Shown here piece after piece: positions 1 to 12,982 of a DNA stretch of 64,000 nt. Origin of the DNA: OCS116 cluster bacterium AG-430-B22 (GTDB lineage Bacteria > Pseudomonadota > Alphaproteobacteria > MED-G09); the NCBI GenBank assembly GCA_003209955.1, contig QCOD01000006.1, forward strand, positions 17,399 to 81,398. Direction: 5' to 3'. The notes under the pieces were generated by a model that was given only the letters and a program-made list of their open reading frames with translations, ran no database searches and was not told where the DNA came from. The position numbers were made by a program, and so were the translations under genes. Position 1 is the stretch's first letter. Each line of letters begins with the position of its first letter.

Positions 1-1
1 G

Positions 2-1915
2 ACACCCATAATTTCGAACTTTAAAGAAGGTCTGAATGTGCTTGAATATTTTAACTCTACTCATGGTGCTAGAAAAGGTCTTGCTGATACGGCTTTAAAA
101 ACTGCTAACTCTGGATATTTAACAAGAAGACTTGTTGATGTTGCTCAAGACTGTATAGTAGTTGAACATGATTGTGGAACTTCTGAAGGCTTGATTCTTA
201 AACCAGTCATTGAATCTGGCGAAGAAATGGTATCTCTCTCAGATAGAGTTTTAGGAAGAGTTCCTTGCGAGGATGTTATTGATCCAGCAACAAATGAAAT
301 AATAGTTAAAAAAGGGGATATAATTGAAGAAAAACATTTATCTGCCATTGATAAATCTAATCTTTTAGAAATAAAAATACGATCAGTTTTAACTTGTGAA
401 ACAAAAAATGGTGTTTGTGCAAAATGTTATGGACGTGATTTAGCAAGAGGCACTGCTGTTAATATTGGTGAAGCTGTTGGAGTTATTGCAGCCCAGTCTA
501 TTGGTGAGCCAGGTACACAATTAACTATGAGAACTTTCCATATTGGCGGTACAGCTCAGGTAATGGATCAATCTTATGTCGAGTCGTCTGTTAATGGTAA
601 AATAGAAATTAATGACCTAAATATGCTGGAAGACTCTGAAAAAAGAAAAATTATCATTGGAAGGACTACAAGTGTTTCAGTTATTGATGAATTTGGTAAT
701 GAAAGATCAAAACATAAACTAACTTATGGTAGTGAGTTACTTGTTGAAAAAGGACAAGATATTAAAAAAGGCGATAGATTAGCTCAATGGGACCCTTATA
801 CAATTCCAATTATAACTGAATCTTCTGGTGTTATCGAATTTGAGGATCTGACTGAGGGCGTTAGCTTGAGTGAAGTTTCAGATGAATCAACAGGTATTAA
901 ACAAAAAGTTGTAGTTGATTGGAAAAATTCTTCAAAATCAGCATCTTTAAAACCTTCAATACTTGTTAAGGATGAAAAAGGAAATATTGTCACCAATAAT
1001 ACTGGAAGAGAAGCAAGATACCTTATGTCTGTAGATGCAATTATTTCTGCTAATGATGGTTCAAAAGTTAATGCTGGAGATGTTATTGCAAGAATTCCTA
1101 CTGAAGGAGCTAAAACAAGAGATATTACAGGTGGTCTTCCTAGAGTAGCAGAATTATTTGAAGCAAGAAAACCAAAAGACCATGCTGTAATTGCTGAGGT
1201 TACTGGAGCTGTTGAATTTGCAAGAGACTATAAAAATAAAAGAAGGATTGTTATACATCCAACTAATGAAGATGAAAATGAAGCAAGTTATTTAATACCT
1301 AAGGGTAAGCATATATCAGTTCAAGATGGAGATATTATCGAAAAAGGTGATTATCTAATTGATGGAAATCCTGCTCCTCATGATATTTTATCAATTCTTG
1401 GTCTTGAGGCATTAGCAAGCTATCTAGTAGATGAAGTTCAAAATGTATATCGACTTCAGGGTGTAACAATTAATGATAAACATATTGAGGTTATTACTAG
1501 GCAAATGCTTCAAAAAGTTGAGGTATTAGAATCTGGTGATAGTTCTTATTTAGAGGGTGAACAGCTTGATAAAATGGAAGTTGAGGAAGTGAATGAAAAG
1601 CTTTTGAAAGAAAAAAAAGAGCCAGTAAGTTATAAACCATTGCTTTTAGGCATAACTAAGGCATCTCTTCATACAAGGTCATTTATCTCTGCGGCATCCT
1701 TCCAAGAGACAACAAGAGTTTTAACAGATGCTGCTGTGAATCGTAAATCTGATCACTTAATTGGTTTAAAAGAAAATGTTATTGTTGGAAGACTAATTCC
1801 TGCTGGTACCGGAAGTTCAATTAGAAGGATTGAAACTGAAGCTGGATCAAGAGATCAGGAGCTAATTGACCAAAGACAAGAAAGTTCAGAATTAATAGAA
1901 GAAGAGGCCTCCTAA
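2..1915 (+). CDS. rpoC: DNA-directed RNA polymerase subunit beta' (C-terminal part; 5' end outside window)
   Basis: Frame open from base 2 ([47 protein letters not shown]), classic RpoC motif; ends before rpsL. Confidence 0.97.
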   Translation, partial: TPIISNFKEGLNVLEYFNSTHGARKGLADTALKTANSGYLTRRLVDVAQDCIVVEHDCGTSEGLILKPVIESGEEMVSLSDRVLGRVPCEDVIDPATNEIIVKKGDIIEEKHLSAIDKSNLLEIKIRSVLTCETKNGVCAKCYGRDLARGTAVNIGEAVGVIAAQSIGEPGTQLTMRTFHIGGTAQVMDQSYVESSVNGKIEINDLNMLEDSEKRKIIIGRTTSVSVIDEFGNERSKHKLTYGSELLVEKGQDIKKGDRLAQWDPYTIPIITESSGVIEFEDLTEGVSLSEVSDESTGIKQKVVVDWKNSSKSASLKPSILVKDEKGNIVTNNTGREARYLMSVDAIISANDGSKVNAGDVIARIPTEGAKTRDITGGLPRVAELFEARKPKDHAVIAEVTGAVEFARDYKNKRRIVIHPTNEDENEASYLIPKGKHISVQDGDIIEKGDYLIDGNPAPHDILSILGLEALASYLVDEVQNVYRLQGVTINDKHIEVITRQMLQKVEVLESGDSSYLEGEQLDKMEVEEVNEKLLKEKKEPVSYKPLLLGITKASLHTRSFISAASFQETTRVLTDAAVNRKSDHLIGLKENVIVGRLIPAGTGSSIRRIETEAGSRDQELIDQRQESSELIEEEAS

Positions 1916-2055
1916 AAATTTATTTTTTTGTTGACTGATTAATAAAGTAAAGCTACTAAAGCACTGCTTATGGCAGGTCGTAGGTTTCCTAAACACTGTC
2001 GCCATTCGCTTATAATTTGTTAATTATATCCAATAATGGATATTAAGGATTTGTT

Positions 2056-2427
2056 ATGCCAACTATTAATCAATTAGTTCGTAAAAGAAGAGCTAAAATT
2101 GAAAAATTGAATAAAGTTCCAGCTATGGAGTCGTGTCCTCAAAAAAGAGGCGTTTGCACAAGGGTTTACACGACTACACCAAAAAAACCAAACTCTGCAT
2201 TAAGAAAAGTAGCTAGAGTAAGATTATCTAATGGTTATGAGGTTACAAGTTATATTCCTGGTGAAGGACATAATTTACAAGAGCATTCAGTTGTTCTTAT
2301 ACGTGGCGGAAGAGTAAAAGATCTTCCTGGTGTTCGATATCATATATTACGAGGTGTTTTAGATACACAAGGTGTTGCTGATCGAAAACAAAGAAGATCT
2401 AAATACGGAACAAAAAGACCTAAATAA
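2056..2427 (+). CDS. rpsL: 30S ribosomal protein S12
   Basis: [12 protein letters not shown]...[12 protein letters not shown]...[13 protein letters not shown]. Confidence 0.98.
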   Translation: MPTINQLVRKRRAKIEKLNKVPAMESCPQKRGVCTRVYTTTPKKPNSALRKVARVRLSNGYEVTSYIPGEGHNLQEHSVVLIRGGRVKDLPGVRYHILRGVLDTQGVADRKQRRSKYGTKRPK

Positions 2428-2447
2428 TGATCTTGGAGAAGGAATAG

Positions 2448-2918
<471 letters not shown>

Positions 2919-2930
2919 AAGAGGTTAGCT

Positions 2931-5006
2931 ATGAGTCGTTCAACACCATTAAATGATTATAGAAACATAGGAATTATGGCTCACATAGACGCCGGAAAAA
3001 CAACAACAACTGAACGCATTCTCTATTATACCGGTAAAAGTTATAAAATTGGTGAAGTTCATGATGGTGCCGCAACTATGGACTGGATGGAACAGGAGCA
3101 GGAGAGAGGTATTACAATAACTTCTGCAGCTACGACATGTTATTGGAAAGATAAAAGAATAAATATTATTGATACACCAGGTCATGTTGATTTTACTATT
3201 GAAGTCGAAAGGTCTCTGAGGGTTCTCGACGGGGCTGTAGCTGTTTTTGATTCAGTTGCAGGTGTTGAGCCACAATCTGAAACTGTATGGAGACAAGCAA
3301 ACAAATATAGCGTTCCAAGAATGTGTTTTGTAAATAAAATGGATAGAATTGGAGCTGATTTTTATCGATGCGTTGAAATGATTGAAGATAGATTAGGCTC
3401 TAACCCACTAGTAATACAACTTCCAATAGGTGCTGAAAGCAATTATGAAGGATTAATTGATCTGCTTGCTATGAAAGAAATTATCTGGAAAGAAGAAAGC
3501 CTGGGAGCTGAATTTGAATATAAAGATATCAGAGATGAACTCAAAGAAGAAGCTGAGAAATATAGAACTACATTGGTAGAAATGGTAGTTGAACAAGATG
3601 ATGATCTGATGGAACAATACCTTGAAGGAAATGAACCTACTGAGGAATCTCTTAAAAAATGTATTCGTCTTGGTGTTTTGAATCAATCATTTGTTCCTGT
3701 ATTAAATGGTACTGCGTTTAAAAATAAAGGTGTTCAACCTCTATTGGATGCTGTTGTTGATTTTATGCCTTCTCCTACTGATGTTGAAGCTATAAAAGGC
3801 ATTAATCCAGATTCTGAAGAGGAAATTATAAGAAAATCTTCTGATGAAGAACCATTATCACTTTTGGCTTTTAAAGTTATGAATGATTCTTTTGTTGGTA
3901 ATCTAACTTTTGCTAGAATTTATTCAGGGGTTATTAAGTCTGGTGAAACACTTATTAACACTGTTAAGGGTAAAAAGGAAAGAATTGGTAGAATGCTTCT
4001 TATGCACGCTAATTCTAGAGAAGAAATTAAAGAAGCATATGCTGGTGATATTGTTGCTTTAGTTGGTTTAAAAGATACCACTACTGGCGATACTTTATGC
4101 CATGCTGAAGATCAAGTGATACTAGAAAGAATGGAGTTTCCTGATCCGGTGATAGAGGTAGCTGTAGAACCTAAAACAAAAGCAGACCAAGAAAAAATGG
4201 GTATTGCATTACAAAGATTAGCTAAAGAAGATCCATCATTCAGGGTTTCTTCAGATGATGAATCTGGACAAACAGTAATAAGTGGTATGGGCGAACTTCA
4301 TTTAGATATTCTTGTTGATCGCATGAAAAGAGAATTTAAAGTAGAAGCAAATGTTGGCGCTCCTCAAGTTGCATACAGAGAAACATTATCAAAGGAAGCT
4401 GAAATTGACTATACTCATAAGAAACAATCTGGAGGAGCTGGACAATTTGCTAGATTAAAAATTGTAGTAAGTCCAGTTGAACCTGGTGAAGGTTACACTT
4501 TTGAAAGTGAGATTGTTGGTGGAAATATTCCGAAAGAATATATTCCGGGTGTTTCTAAAGGTATAGAAAGTATAAAAGAAACTGGTGCATTGGCTGGGTT
4601 CCCTATTATTGATTTTAAAGTTAGATTAATTGATGGTGCATATCATGATGTTGACTCAAGTGTAATGGCATTTGAAATAGCTGCTCGTGCTGCATTCAGA
4701 GAAGTTTGTAAAGATGCTGGAATAAAATTATTAGAACCAATTATGAGCGTTGAAGTAGTTACTCCAGAAGAGTATCTAGGTGATATTATTGGTGATTTAA
4801 ATAGTAGGAGAGGCCAAGTTTCAGGAACTGAAACTAGAGGTCCTTCAACCGTAATAAATAGTATGGTTCCATTAGCTAATATGTTTGGCTATGTAAATAA
4901 TTTAAGATCAATGTCTCAAGGTAGAGCAGTTTTTACAATGCAATTTGACCATTATGAAGAAGTTCCAAAAGCTGTATCAGAAGAAATTATCTCACAATTA
5001 GCTTAA
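2931..5006 (+). CDS. fusA: Elongation factor G
   Basis: [23 protein letters not shown]-domain, full length. Confidence 0.98.
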   Translation: MSRSTPLNDYRNIGIMAHIDAGKTTTTERILYYTGKSYKIGEVHDGAATMDWMEQEQERGITITSAATTCYWKDKRINIIDTPGHVDFTIEVERSLRVLDGAVAVFDSVAGVEPQSETVWRQANKYSVPRMCFVNKMDRIGADFYRCVEMIEDRLGSNPLVIQLPIGAESNYEGLIDLLAMKEIIWKEESLGAEFEYKDIRDELKEEAEKYRTTLVEMVVEQDDDLMEQYLEGNEPTEESLKKCIRLGVLNQSFVPVLNGTAFKNKGVQPLLDAVVDFMPSPTDVEAIKGINPDSEEEIIRKSSDEEPLSLLAFKVMNDSFVGNLTFARIYSGVIKSGETLINTVKGKKERIGRMLLMHANSREEIKEAYAGDIVALVGLKDTTTGDTLCHAEDQVILERMEFPDPVIEVAVEPKTKADQEKMGIALQRLAKEDPSFRVSSDDESGQTVISGMGELHLDILVDRMKREFKVEANVGAPQVAYRETLSKEAEIDYTHKKQSGGAGQFARLKIVVSPVEPGEGYTFESEIVGGNIPKEYIPGVSKGIESIKETGALAGFPIIDFKVRLIDGAYHDVDSSVMAFEIAARAAFREVCKDAGIKLLEPIMSVEVVTPEEYLGDIIGDLNSRRGQVSGTETRGPSTVINSMVPLANMFGYVNNLRSMSQGRAVFTMQFDHYEEVPKAVSEEIISQLA

Positions 5007-5020
5007 AAACAGAGGGTAAC

Positions 5021-5329
5021 GTGAAAGAACAAAATATACGAATAAGACTGAAAGCATATGACCATAGAGTTCTTGATACTTCAGCTAAAGAAATTTTAGA
5101 GACAGCAAAAAGAACTGGAGCTGATGTAGTAGGCCCTATTCCATTACCAACTAGAATAGAAAAATTTACAGTTCTTAGAAGTCCGCATATTGATAAGAAA
5201 AGCCGTGAACAATTTGAAATTAGGACTCACAAGAGACTTATGGACATTATTGATCCCACACCTCAAACAGTTGATGCTCTAATGAAGTTAGATTTGGCTG
5301 CTGGCGTTGATGTTGAGATAAAATTATAG
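5021..5329 (+). CDS. rpsJ: 30S ribosomal protein S10 (GTG start)
   Basis: [29 protein letters not shown]. Confidence 0.98.
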   Translation: MKEQNIRIRLKAYDHRVLDTSAKEILETAKRTGADVVGPIPLPTRIEKFTVLRSPHIDKKSREQFEIRTHKRLMDIIDPTPQTVDALMKLDLAAGVDVEIKL

Positions 5330-5338
5330 GTTTTAGTT

Positions 5339-6139
5339 ATGAGAACAGGTTTAATCTGTAAAAAATTAGGAATGAGTAGAATATTTGATTCAAACGGATC
5401 GCATATTCCAGTAACTGTTCTTCACCTTGATAATTGTCATGTTATTTCATCTATAACTGAAGAAAAAAATGGTTATTCTGCTTTACAGATTGGTGTAGGT
5501 AAAATTAAAGATAAAAAATTATCTAAATCCATGAAAGGCCATTTTAAAAAAAATAAGGTTGAACCTAAACTAAAGCTCTCTGAATTTAGAGTTTCACCTG
5601 AAAACCTAATAGATAACGGTACTGAAATTGTTGCATCTCATTTTGTAAATGGCCAATTTGTTGATGCAACTGGAACATCGATAGGCAAAGGATTTGCTGG
5701 CGCTATGAAGAGACATAATTTTGGTGGTCTTCGTGCATCTCATGGTGTTTCTATTAGTCATAGGAGCCATGGTTCAACTGGTCAATGCCAAGATCCTGGT
5801 AAAGTTTTTAAAGGAAAAAAAATGGCAGGCCACATGGGTTCATCCACTGTAACAACTCAAAATCTTGAAATAATTAAAACTGATTCAGAAAATGGTTTTA
5901 TTTTCGTAAAAGGATCAGTCCCTGGATCAAAAGGTGGTTGGGTTATTTTAAATGATGCAAAAAAAATTCCTTTAAGAGAAGACTTACCTTTGCCTGCTGG
6001 TGTCAAAGGTCATGATATAATTGAAGAAGCTCCAGCAGAAGAAGCTCCAGCAGAAGAAGCTCCAGCAGAAGAAGCTCCAGAAGAAGAAGCTCCAGAAGAA
6101 GAAGCTCCAGCAGATAAAGAGGTTAAAGATGAAAGTTAA
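5339..6139 (+). CDS. rplC: 50S ribosomal protein L3 with acidic repeat C-terminal extension
   Basis: [16 protein letters not shown]...[36 protein letters not shown]; tail (EEAPA/E)n. Confidence 0.97.
   Translation: MRTGLICKKLGMSRIFDSNGSHIPVTVLHLDNCHVISSITEEKNGYSALQIGVGKIKDKKLSKSMKGHFKKNKVEPKLKLSEFRVSPENLIDNGTEIVASHFVNGQFVDATGTSIGKGFAGAMKRHNFGGLRASHGVSISHRSHGSTGQCQDPGKVFKGKKMAGHMGSSTVTTQNLEIIKTDSENGFIFVKGSVPGSKGGWVILNDAKKIPLREDLPLPAGVKGHDIIEEAPAEEAPAEEAPAEEAPEEEAPEEEAPADKEVKDES
6023..6112 (+). repeat. 15-bp tandem repeat (gaagaagctccag[ca/aa]) x6 within rplC
   Basis: Six consecutive 15-mers, differing only at the CA/AA step. Confidence 0.95.
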
Positions 6140-6749
6140 TCTTATTAATATTGAAACTGAAAAAACAACCTCGGAAGATCTACAAGATGAATTTTTTGGA
6201 CTTGATCCAAGAAAAGATATTTTACACAGAGTTGTAACTTGGCAATTATCAAAAAGAAGATTAGGCACAAGAAAAACTAAAAGTAGAGGAGAGATTACTG
6301 GAAGCACTAAAAAGATTATGCGCCAAAAAGGTTCTGGTGGTGCAAGACATAGAACTAAGAAAGTTAATCTTTTTAGAGGTGGGGGTACAGCCTTTGGCCC
6401 AAAAGTAAGAGATCATTCCACTAAATTACCTAAGAAAATTAGAAAATTAGGATTAAGACATGCTTTGTCAGCAAAGGCTAAAAATAATGAGCTAATTCTT
6501 GTTGATGGAAATTTTTCTGATCTGTCCAAAACTAAGTCTATAAAAGACAAGATAGAAAAACTTGATTTAAAGAATTCTTTGATTGTTAATAACTTTGATA
6601 GTGATAATCCTTTTGTTAAGGCTGCAAAAAACATTAAAAATATTGAATTCCTTAAAGTTGATGGAATTAATGTTTACGATATTCTCAATAATCAAAAACT
6701 TATTATTACTAAGGACTCTTTAAACAATATTGTGGAGAGATGCCAATGA
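6129..6749 (+). CDS. rplD: 50S ribosomal protein L4
   Basis: Starts at [12 protein letters not shown], overlapping the rplC stop by 11 nt; ORF-track start at 6021 is a repeat-frame artefact. Confidence 0.95.
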   Translation: MKVNLINIETEKTTSEDLQDEFFGLDPRKDILHRVVTWQLSKRRLGTRKTKSRGEITGSTKKIMRQKGSGGARHRTKKVNLFRGGGTAFGPKVRDHSTKLPKKIRKLGLRHALSAKAKNNELILVDGNFSDLSKTKSIKDKIEKLDLKNSLIVNNFDSDNPFVKAAKNIKNIEFLKVDGINVYDILNNQKLIITKDSLNNIVERCQ

Positions 6750-7036
6750 GTTTAAGTAATTATGATATTTTATTAAGTCCTGTAGTTACTGAAAAATCAA
6801 CTCTATTATCAGAGTCAAATAAAGTTGTTTTCAAAGTAGCTATTAAATCAAATAAAAAACAAATTAAAAAGAGCGTTGAAGAAATTTTTAAAGTTAAGGT
6901 GAAATCTATAAATACTCTTAGAAGAAAAGGAAAAACTACAAACTTTAGAAATATTAAAGGTAAACGAAAAGATTTTAAACACGCAATTATAACTTTAGAG
7001 GAAGGTCAGACCATTGATACGATGGGTTCTGTTTAA
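6740..7036 (+). CDS. rplW: 50S ribosomal protein L23
   Basis: YDILLSPVVTEKSTLL; start may be 6746. Confidence 0.96.
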   Translation: MPMSLSNYDILLSPVVTEKSTLLSESNKVVFKVAIKSNKKQIKKSVEEIFKVKVKSINTLRRKGKTTNFRNIKGKRKDFKHAIITLEEGQTIDTMGSV

Positions 7037-7042
7037 TCGATT

Positions 7043-7879
7043 ATGGCATTAAAGCAATATAAACCGACAAGTCCAGGGCAAAGAGGTCTAGTTTTAGTAG
7101 ACAAATCTTCTTTATCAAAAGATAGGCCAATCAAAAAACTTACTGAAGGTTTACCCTCTAAATCTGGTAGAAATAATAATGGAAGAATTACATCAAGAAG
7201 ACGTGGTGGTGGACACAAAAGATTATATAGAAAAATCGATTTTAAAAGAGATAAAATTGATTCAGTTGGAATTGTAGAAAAACTCGAATACGATCCTAAT
7301 AGAACTGCTTTTATAGCTCTTATTAAGTATGAGGATGAGTATAGATATATTATTGCTCCTCAAAGATTATCAGTTGGTGATAAAGTTTCATCAGGACCTA
7401 ACTCAGATATAAAACCTGGAAATGCCTTGCCTATGACTAAGATTCCTATAGGCACAATTATTCATAATATTGAAATGAAACCTGGTAAAGGAGGTCAGTT
7501 AATTAGATCTGCAGGAACATTTGCTCAATTAGTTGGTAGAGACCAAGGTATGGCAATTATTAGACTTACTTCTGGTGAACAAAGACTAATACCTGCGGAA
7601 TGTTATGCAACAATTGGAGCTGTTTCAAATCCAGATAATTCTAACCAAAAATTAGCTAAAGCTGGTAGAAACAGATGGAAAGGCAAAAGGCCTTCAGTAA
7701 GAGGAGTTGTAATGAACCCAGTTGACCACCCTCATGGTGGTGGCGAAGGTAAAACATCTGGTGGGCGTCATCCTGTAACACCATGGGGCGTTCCTACTAA
7801 AGGTAAAAAGACAAGATCAAATAAGAGTTCTGATAAATATATAGTTAGAAGCAGACACCAAAGAAGAAAGAGAAAATAG
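7043..7879 (+). CDS. rplB: 50S ribosomal protein L2
   Basis: [17 protein letters not shown]...[31 protein letters not shown]. Confidence 0.98.
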   Translation: MALKQYKPTSPGQRGLVLVDKSSLSKDRPIKKLTEGLPSKSGRNNNGRITSRRRGGGHKRLYRKIDFKRDKIDSVGIVEKLEYDPNRTAFIALIKYEDEYRYIIAPQRLSVGDKVSSGPNSDIKPGNALPMTKIPIGTIIHNIEMKPGKGGQLIRSAGTFAQLVGRDQGMAIIRLTSGEQRLIPAECYATIGAVSNPDNSNQKLAKAGRNRWKGKRPSVRGVVMNPVDHPHGGGEGKTSGGRHPVTPWGVPTKGKKTRSNKSSDKYIVRSRHQRRKRK

Positions 7880-7881
7880 TT

Positions 7882-8160
7882 ATGGCTAGATCAGTATCAA
7901 AAGGACCGTTTGTAGAAAGTTATGTACTAAAAAAGGCTGAGGCTGCAAGAGAGTCTGGAAGAAAAGACATTATAAAAATTTGGAGTAGACGATCAACTAT
8001 TCTTCCTCAATTTGTTGGTTTAAATTTTGGAGTTCACAATGGACAAAAATTTATACCAGTTTTAATAACTGAAGATATGGTTGGTCACAAGTTTGGTGAA
8101 TTTGCGCCAACTAGAACTTATTATGGACATACTGCTGATAAATCAGTAAAGAGAACTTAA
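7882..8160 (+). CDS. rpsS: 30S ribosomal protein S19
   Basis: [18 protein letters not shown]. Confidence 0.98.
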   Translation: MARSVSKGPFVESYVLKKAEAARESGRKDIIKIWSRRSTILPQFVGLNFGVHNGQKFIPVLITEDMVGHKFGEFAPTRTYYGHTADKSVKRT

Positions 8161-8541
8161 ATGAATAAAAGAGCAAAAGAAATAAGTAAGCCATCATCAA
8201 AAGCTATAGGTAAAATGATAAGAATTAGCCCTTACAAACTTAATCTTGAAGCTAAATCTATAAGAGGAAAAAAGGTTGGAGATGCTCTTTCTTACTTAGA
8301 ATTCTCAAAAAAAAGAATATCAAATACTGTTAAGAATACATTAGAAAGTGCTATAGCAAATGCAGAAAATAATCATGCTCTCGATATTGATAAATTGTAT
8401 GTAGATGAAGCTTTTGTTGGTAAAAATATGGTTATGAAAAGGTTTAGAGCTAGAGCCAGGGGTAGGGCAGCTAAAATATTAAAACCATTTAGCCAGCTTA
8501 CTATAGTTTTAAAAGAACAAAATATTGAGGAAACAAAATAA
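8161..8541 (+). CDS. rplV: 50S ribosomal protein L22
   Basis: [26 protein letters not shown]10-operon position. Confidence 0.97.
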   Translation: MNKRAKEISKPSSKAIGKMIRISPYKLNLEAKSIRGKKVGDALSYLEFSKKRISNTVKNTLESAIANAENNHALDIDKLYVDEAFVGKNMVMKRFRARARGRAAKILKPFSQLTIVLKEQNIEETK

Positions 8542-9233
8542 TGGGTCAAAAAGTTAATCCTATAAGTATGAGGTTAGGCATCAATAGAACATGGGATTCT
8601 ACTTGGTATGCCGGAAAAAATGAATATTCAATTCTTTTAAAGGAAGATTTGAATATGAGAAAAATGATCTTTAGAGATTTAAAGAACGCCGCAATATCAA
8701 GAGTTGTAATTGAAAGACCACATAAAAAATGCTTAGTAACTATTCATTCAGGTAGACCAGGTCTTATTATTGGTAAAAAGGGATCTGAAATAGAAAACTT
8801 AAGGAAAAAACTTCAAAATTTAACTTTATCTGATGTTGTTGTTAATATAGTTGAAGTTAGAAAACCAGAAATTAATGCTACATTGGTAGCCGAAAATATT
8901 GCTCAACAATTAGAAAGACGTGTAGGTTTTAGAAAAGCCATGAAAAGATCTGTTCAATCAGCTATGAGGTTGGGAGCAAAAGGAATTAGAATTAATTGCG
9001 GCGGAAGACTTGGCGGTGCAGAAATTGCAAGAACTGAATGGTATAGAGAAGGAAGAGTTCCTCTTCATACTTTAAGGTCAGATGTAGATTATGGTGTTGC
9101 TTCTGCTCATACAACTTATGGTATTTGTGGAATTAAGGTTTGGATTTATCTTGGTGATATTATGGAACATAATCCATTTGCAAAAGATAAAAAATCTGAA
9201 GATAAAGCTCTTGAACAAGGAAAAGGATTATAG
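8541..9233 (+). CDS. rpsC: 30S ribosomal protein S3
   Basis: [24 protein letters not shown]. Confidence 0.98.
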   Translation: MGQKVNPISMRLGINRTWDSTWYAGKNEYSILLKEDLNMRKMIFRDLKNAAISRVVIERPHKKCLVTIHSGRPGLIIGKKGSEIENLRKKLQNLTLSDVVVNIVEVRKPEINATLVAENIAQQLERRVGFRKAMKRSVQSAMRLGAKGIRINCGGRLGGAEIARTEWYREGRVPLHTLRSDVDYGVASAHTTYGICGIKVWIYLGDIMEHNPFAKDKKSEDKALEQGKGL

Positions 9234-9238
9234 TTTAA

Positions 9239-9661
9239 ATGCTGCAACCAAAAAAGACAAAATATAGAAAAGCCCACAAAGGTAGAATTAGAGGTAAAGC
9301 GAAAGGCGGTACTACTCTTAACTTCGGTTCTTATGGTTTAAAAGCAATCACAGCTGAAAGAGTAACATCTCGACAAATTGAAGCTGCAAGAAGAGCAATA
9401 ACAAGACATATGAAAAGAGCAGGTAAAGTTTGGATTAGAATTTTTCCTGATGTTCCTGTTTCAAAAAAACCTACTGAAGTAAGAATGGGTAAGGGTAAAG
9501 GAACCCCAGAATACTGGGCAGCTAGAGTTAAACCAGGTAGAGTGATGTTTGAAATTGATGGTGTTCCATATGATATAGCTCATACAGCACTAAATCTTGG
9601 TTCTTCAAAACTACCACTCAAAACAAAAATAATTATGAGGCCTGGTGAAGGAATTAAATAA
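9239..9661 (+). CDS. rplP: 50S ribosomal protein L16
   Basis: [19 protein letters not shown]. Confidence 0.98.
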   Translation: MLQPKKTKYRKAHKGRIRGKAKGGTTLNFGSYGLKAITAERVTSRQIEAARRAITRHMKRAGKVWIRIFPDVPVSKKPTEVRMGKGKGTPEYWAARVKPGRVMFEIDGVPYDIAHTALNLGSSKLPLKTKIIMRPGEGIK

Positions 9662-9876
9662 TGGCAAAAAAGAAAAAAGAAATAAGTGATATGAGTAAAG
9701 ATCAACTAGTAGACCATATAGAGGTTTTAAAAAAGGAATTATTTAATCTCAAAATTGAAATTATGTCTGGTCAAAATAACAATACCTCAAATATTTCTAA
9801 AATTAAGAAAGATATAGCTAGAGCTAAAACTTTTATAAATATTCAAAGTAAAGAAGTGGAGTCATCAAATGCCTAA
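9661..9876 (+). CDS. rpmC: 50S ribosomal protein L29
   Basis: Size and position; [16 protein letters not shown]. Confidence 0.93.
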   Translation: MAKKKKEISDMSKDQLVDHIEVLKKELFNLKIEIMSGQNNNTSNISKIKKDIARAKTFINIQSKEVESSNA

Positions 9877-10099
9877 AAGAATTCTTAAAGGAATAGTCAT
9901 TAGTGATAAAGCAGATAAGACACTTACTGTTGAAGTAGAGAGAAGATTTTCTGATCCATTTTTCAAAAAAACTGTTAGAAGCTCAAAAAAATATAAAACA
10001 CATGATGAGAATAATAAATTTAAAGTTGGAGATATAGTCAGGATTCAGGAATGCCGTCCAATTTCTAAAACAAAAACTTGGACAGTATTAGAGGATTAG
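9869..10099 (+). CDS. rpsQ: 30S ribosomal protein S17
   Basis: [26 protein letters not shown]. Confidence 0.97.
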   Translation: MPKRILKGIVISDKADKTLTVEVERRFSDPFFKKTVRSSKKYKTHDENNKFKVGDIVRIQECRPISKTKTWTVLED

Positions 10100-10115
10100 T
10101 ATTAAGGAATAAACA

Positions 10116-10484
10116 ATGATTCAAATGCAATCAAAATTAGATGTAGCTGATAATTCAGGAGCAAAGCTTGTGCAATGTATTAAAGTTCTAGGTGGGTCTA
10201 AGAGACGTACTGCTGGTGTAGGTGATATTATTGTTGTTTCAGTAAAAGAAGCTATTCCTAGAGGTAGAGTAAAAAAAGGTGAAGTTCTCAAGGCTGTTAT
10301 TGTAAGAACAAAAAAAGAAGTAAGAAGGCAGGATGGAAGCGCAATACGCTTTGATACCAATGCTGCCGTCCTGGTTAATGCTCAAGGGGAACCAATTGGC
10401 ACAAGAATTTTTGGCCCGGTAACAAGAGAGTTACGAGCTAAGAATCTTATGAAAATTGTTTCTTTAGCTCCGGAGGTAATATAA
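10116..10484 (+). CDS. rplN: 50S ribosomal protein L14
   Basis: [28 protein letters not shown]. Confidence 0.98.
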   Translation: MIQMQSKLDVADNSGAKLVQCIKVLGGSKRRTAGVGDIIVVSVKEAIPRGRVKKGEVLKAVIVRTKKEVRRQDGSAIRFDTNAAVLVNAQGEPIGTRIFGPVTRELRAKNLMKIVSLAPEVI

Positions 10485-10798
10485 TGCCTGCAAAATTAAA
10501 AAAAGGAGATAAAGTTTTTATCTTAGCTGGAAAGGATAAAGGTAAAGAGGGAGAAATTGTTCAAATTCTTGGCCCAGATAAAGCTATTGTTCAAGGTATT
10601 AATCTTGTAAAAAAACATAAAAAACCTTCTCAGGAAGATGAAGGAGGTATTGTTGATCAAGAAAAACCCATTAACAAATCTAATTTAATGCTGATAGATC
10701 CAAAAAGTAAAAAACCAACTAAAATAGGTTTTAAAAAAAATAAAAAAGGCGTAACTGTAAGGTTTTCTAAGAAATCAGGAGAATTTATCAATGACTAA
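10484..10798 (+). CDS. rplX: 50S ribosomal protein L24
   Basis: [20 protein letters not shown]. Confidence 0.97.
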   Translation: MPAKLKKGDKVFILAGKDKGKEGEIVQILGPDKAIVQGINLVKKHKKPSQEDEGGIVDQEKPINKSNLMLIDPKSKKPTKIGFKKNKKGVTVRFSKKSGEFIND

Positions 10799-11345
10799 AA
10801 TTGAAATTCCAAGATTACAAAAGCTTTATAAAGATAAATTTTCAAATGAATTGAAAAATGCTTTTGAGTATCAAAACCCATTTGAAATACCAAAGATTAA
10901 AAAGGTAGTTTTGAATATGGGCATTGGTGAAAATGTTAGTGATAGTAAAAAAATTAACTCTGCTTTTGAAGCTTTAGAATTAATTTCTGGTCAAAAGCCT
11001 ATTAAAACTATCGCAAAAAAAGCTATAGCTGGATTTAAATTAAGAGAGGGCTTGCCTGTAGGTGTTAAAGTTACTTTGAGAAAGAAAATTATGTATGAGT
11101 TTATAGATAGATTAATAAATATTGCTTTACCAAGGGTCAGAGATTTTAGAGGTTTAAATAGTAAGAGTTTTGATGGAAATGGAAATTATGCTTTCGGCAT
11201 AAAAGAACACATAATTTTTCCTGAAATACATTATGAGTCAGTTACTGATATATGGGGAATGGATGTTATTGTTTCTACATCTGCTAATACTGATGAAGAA
11301 GCTTTAGCGTTATTAAAGGGTTTTAACTTTCCTTTTGGAAACTAA
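10791..11345 (+). CDS. rplE: 50S ribosomal protein L5
   Basis: [41 protein letters not shown]. Confidence 0.97.
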   Translation: MTKIEIPRLQKLYKDKFSNELKNAFEYQNPFEIPKIKKVVLNMGIGENVSDSKKINSAFEALELISGQKPIKTIAKKAIAGFKLREGLPVGVKVTLRKKIMYEFIDRLINIALPRVRDFRGLNSKSFDGNGNYAFGIKEHIIFPEIHYESVTDIWGMDVIVSTSANTDEEALALLKGFNFPFGN

Positions 11346-11359
11346 AAAAAGAGGTAAAT

Positions 11360-11665
11360 ATGGCAAAAGTTAGTTTAGTTCAAAGAGATTTAAAAAGAAG
11401 AAAACTCTGGAACAAATATAAAGAAAAAAGAGCAAGTCTTTTGGCTATTGCAAATGATAAGTCATCTTCGGCAGAGGAGAGATTTGAAGCTAGATTAAAA
11501 TTATCAAAGCTACCAAGAAATTCTTCTAAGTCACGCATAAGAAATAGATGTTCTTTAACCGGTAGACCTAGAGCAGTTTACAGAAAATTTGGTTTGTCAA
11601 GAATAGCGCTAAGAGAGTTAGCTTCTGATGGAAAACTACCTGGTGTAGTGAAATCAAGTTGGTGA
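11360..11665 (+). CDS. rpsN: 30S ribosomal protein S14
   Basis: [27 protein letters not shown]. Confidence 0.97.
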   Translation: MAKVSLVQRDLKRRKLWNKYKEKRASLLAIANDKSSSAEERFEARLKLSKLPRNSSKSRIRNRCSLTGRPRAVYRKFGLSRIALRELASDGKLPGVVKSSW

Positions 11666-11672
11666 GGTACTG

Positions 11673-12071
11673 ATGAATATAAATGATCCAATAGGAGATA
11701 TGATTACTAGAATTCGTAATGCTCATTTACGAGGTAAAGATACTGTAGATTCTCCAAGTTCAAATTTAAGAATTAATATCTTAGAGGTTTTACAGGACGA
11801 AGGGTTTATTAGGGGTTTTTCTACTACTGATTACGATAATGGGAGAACTGAAGTTCAGATCGATTTAAAATATCATGAAGGTGAACCAGTTATTAAAGAA
11901 ATTATCAGAGTCTCAAAACCAGGTAGAAGAGTATATTCTTCAGTAAAAGGAATGAATCTAGTTCGTAATGGTTTAGGTATTTCAATTTTATCAACTCCAA
12001 AAGGAGTTATGTCCGATAAGTCAGCAAGAACTAATAATGTTGGTGGTGAAGTTTTGTGTACTGTTTTTTAA
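11673..12071 (+). CDS. rpsH: 30S ribosomal protein S8
   Basis: [19 protein letters not shown]. Confidence 0.97.
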   Translation: MNINDPIGDMITRIRNAHLRGKDTVDSPSSNLRINILEVLQDEGFIRGFSTTDYDNGRTEVQIDLKYHEGEPVIKEIIRVSKPGRRVYSSVKGMNLVRNGLGISILSTPKGVMSDKSARTNNVGGEVLCTVF

Positions 12072-12084
12072 TTAGTGTGTTGTT

Positions 12085-12618
12085 ATGTCAAGAATAGGTC
12101 AAAAGATTATAGAAATTCCAGATAATGTTGAAGCTATTTTAGGTCAAGATGAAATAAAACTGACTGGTCCTAAAGGTGAGCTTTCTACACCAATCTTTGA
12201 AGGTGCAAATATTGAAATTGCTGATAAAACTATAACTGTAAATAAAAATGAAAATAATCCAGATTTTTCAAAAAATTGGGGTCTTCAAAGAACTCTTATA
12301 TCAAATAGTATTATTGGAGTAAGTGAAGGTTTTTCAAAAAAACTTGAGATCAACGGTGTTGGTTATAGAGCTCAAATGAAAGGTAGCAATATTCAATTAT
12401 CACTTGGCTTTAGTCATGATGTTAATTATGAAACTCCAGATGGAATAAAAATTGAAACACCATCACAAACAGAAATTATAATAAGTGGTATAGACAAACA
12501 AAAAGTTGGTCAAGTAGCCGCTGAAATAAGAGCTTTTAGGCCACCAGAACCATACAAAGGTAAAGGTGTAAAATATGAAGATGAATACATTTTTAGAAAA
12601 GAAGGCAAGAAAAAGTAA
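12085..12618 (+). CDS. rplF: 50S ribosomal protein L6
   Basis: MSRIGQKIIEIPDNVEA...RAFRPPEPYKGKGVKYEDE. Confidence 0.98.
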   Translation: MSRIGQKIIEIPDNVEAILGQDEIKLTGPKGELSTPIFEGANIEIADKTITVNKNENNPDFSKNWGLQRTLISNSIIGVSEGFSKKLEINGVGYRAQMKGSNIQLSLGFSHDVNYETPDGIKIETPSQTEIIISGIDKQKVGQVAAEIRAFRPPEPYKGKGVKYEDEYIFRKEGKKK

Positions 12619-12622
12619 TTAA

Positions 12623-12973
12623 ATGACAAAGTTAGATAGGGATATAAGAAGACAAAACCGTGTAAGAAAAGATCTAAAAGCTAGAGCTACTGATAAATGT
12701 AGATTAACAGTTTTTAGATCATCAAAACATATTTATGCACAGATAATTGATGATATTTCAGGAAAAACAATTGTATCTGCTTCATCTCTAAGTAAAGACT
12801 TTAAGGAAAAAGGAAGTGACATCAACGGAGCTTCCAAAGTTGGAGTTTTAATTGGCGAAAAAGGAATTAGTGCAGGTATCAAGGATGTTTTTTTCGATAG
12901 AGGTAGATATAGATACCATGGACGAGTAAAAGCTCTAGCTGAAGGAGCTAGGGAAGCAGGACTAATTTTTTAG
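12623..12973 (+). CDS. rplR: 50S ribosomal protein L18
   Basis: LTVFRSSKHIYAQIIDD...FDRGRYRYHGRVKALAEGAREAGL. Confidence 0.97.
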   Translation: MTKLDRDIRRQNRVRKDLKARATDKCRLTVFRSSKHIYAQIIDDISGKTIVSASSLSKDFKEKGSDINGASKVGVLIGEKGISAGIKDVFFDRGRYRYHGRVKALAEGAREAGLIF

Positions 12974-12982
12974 GAGAGTATT

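Noticed and set aside
2949-3686. Antisense ORFs in fusA
   Set aside because: Shadow ORFs within a highly conserved gene; no RBS or family signal.
6021-6128. ORF-track extension of rplD ([16 protein letters not shown]...)
   Set aside because: Out-of-frame reading of the rplC tandem repeat; L4 begins at MKVNLIN (6129).
5984-6307. Minus-strand ORF with [10 protein letters not shown] repeats
   Set aside because: Antisense translation of the same 15-bp repeat.
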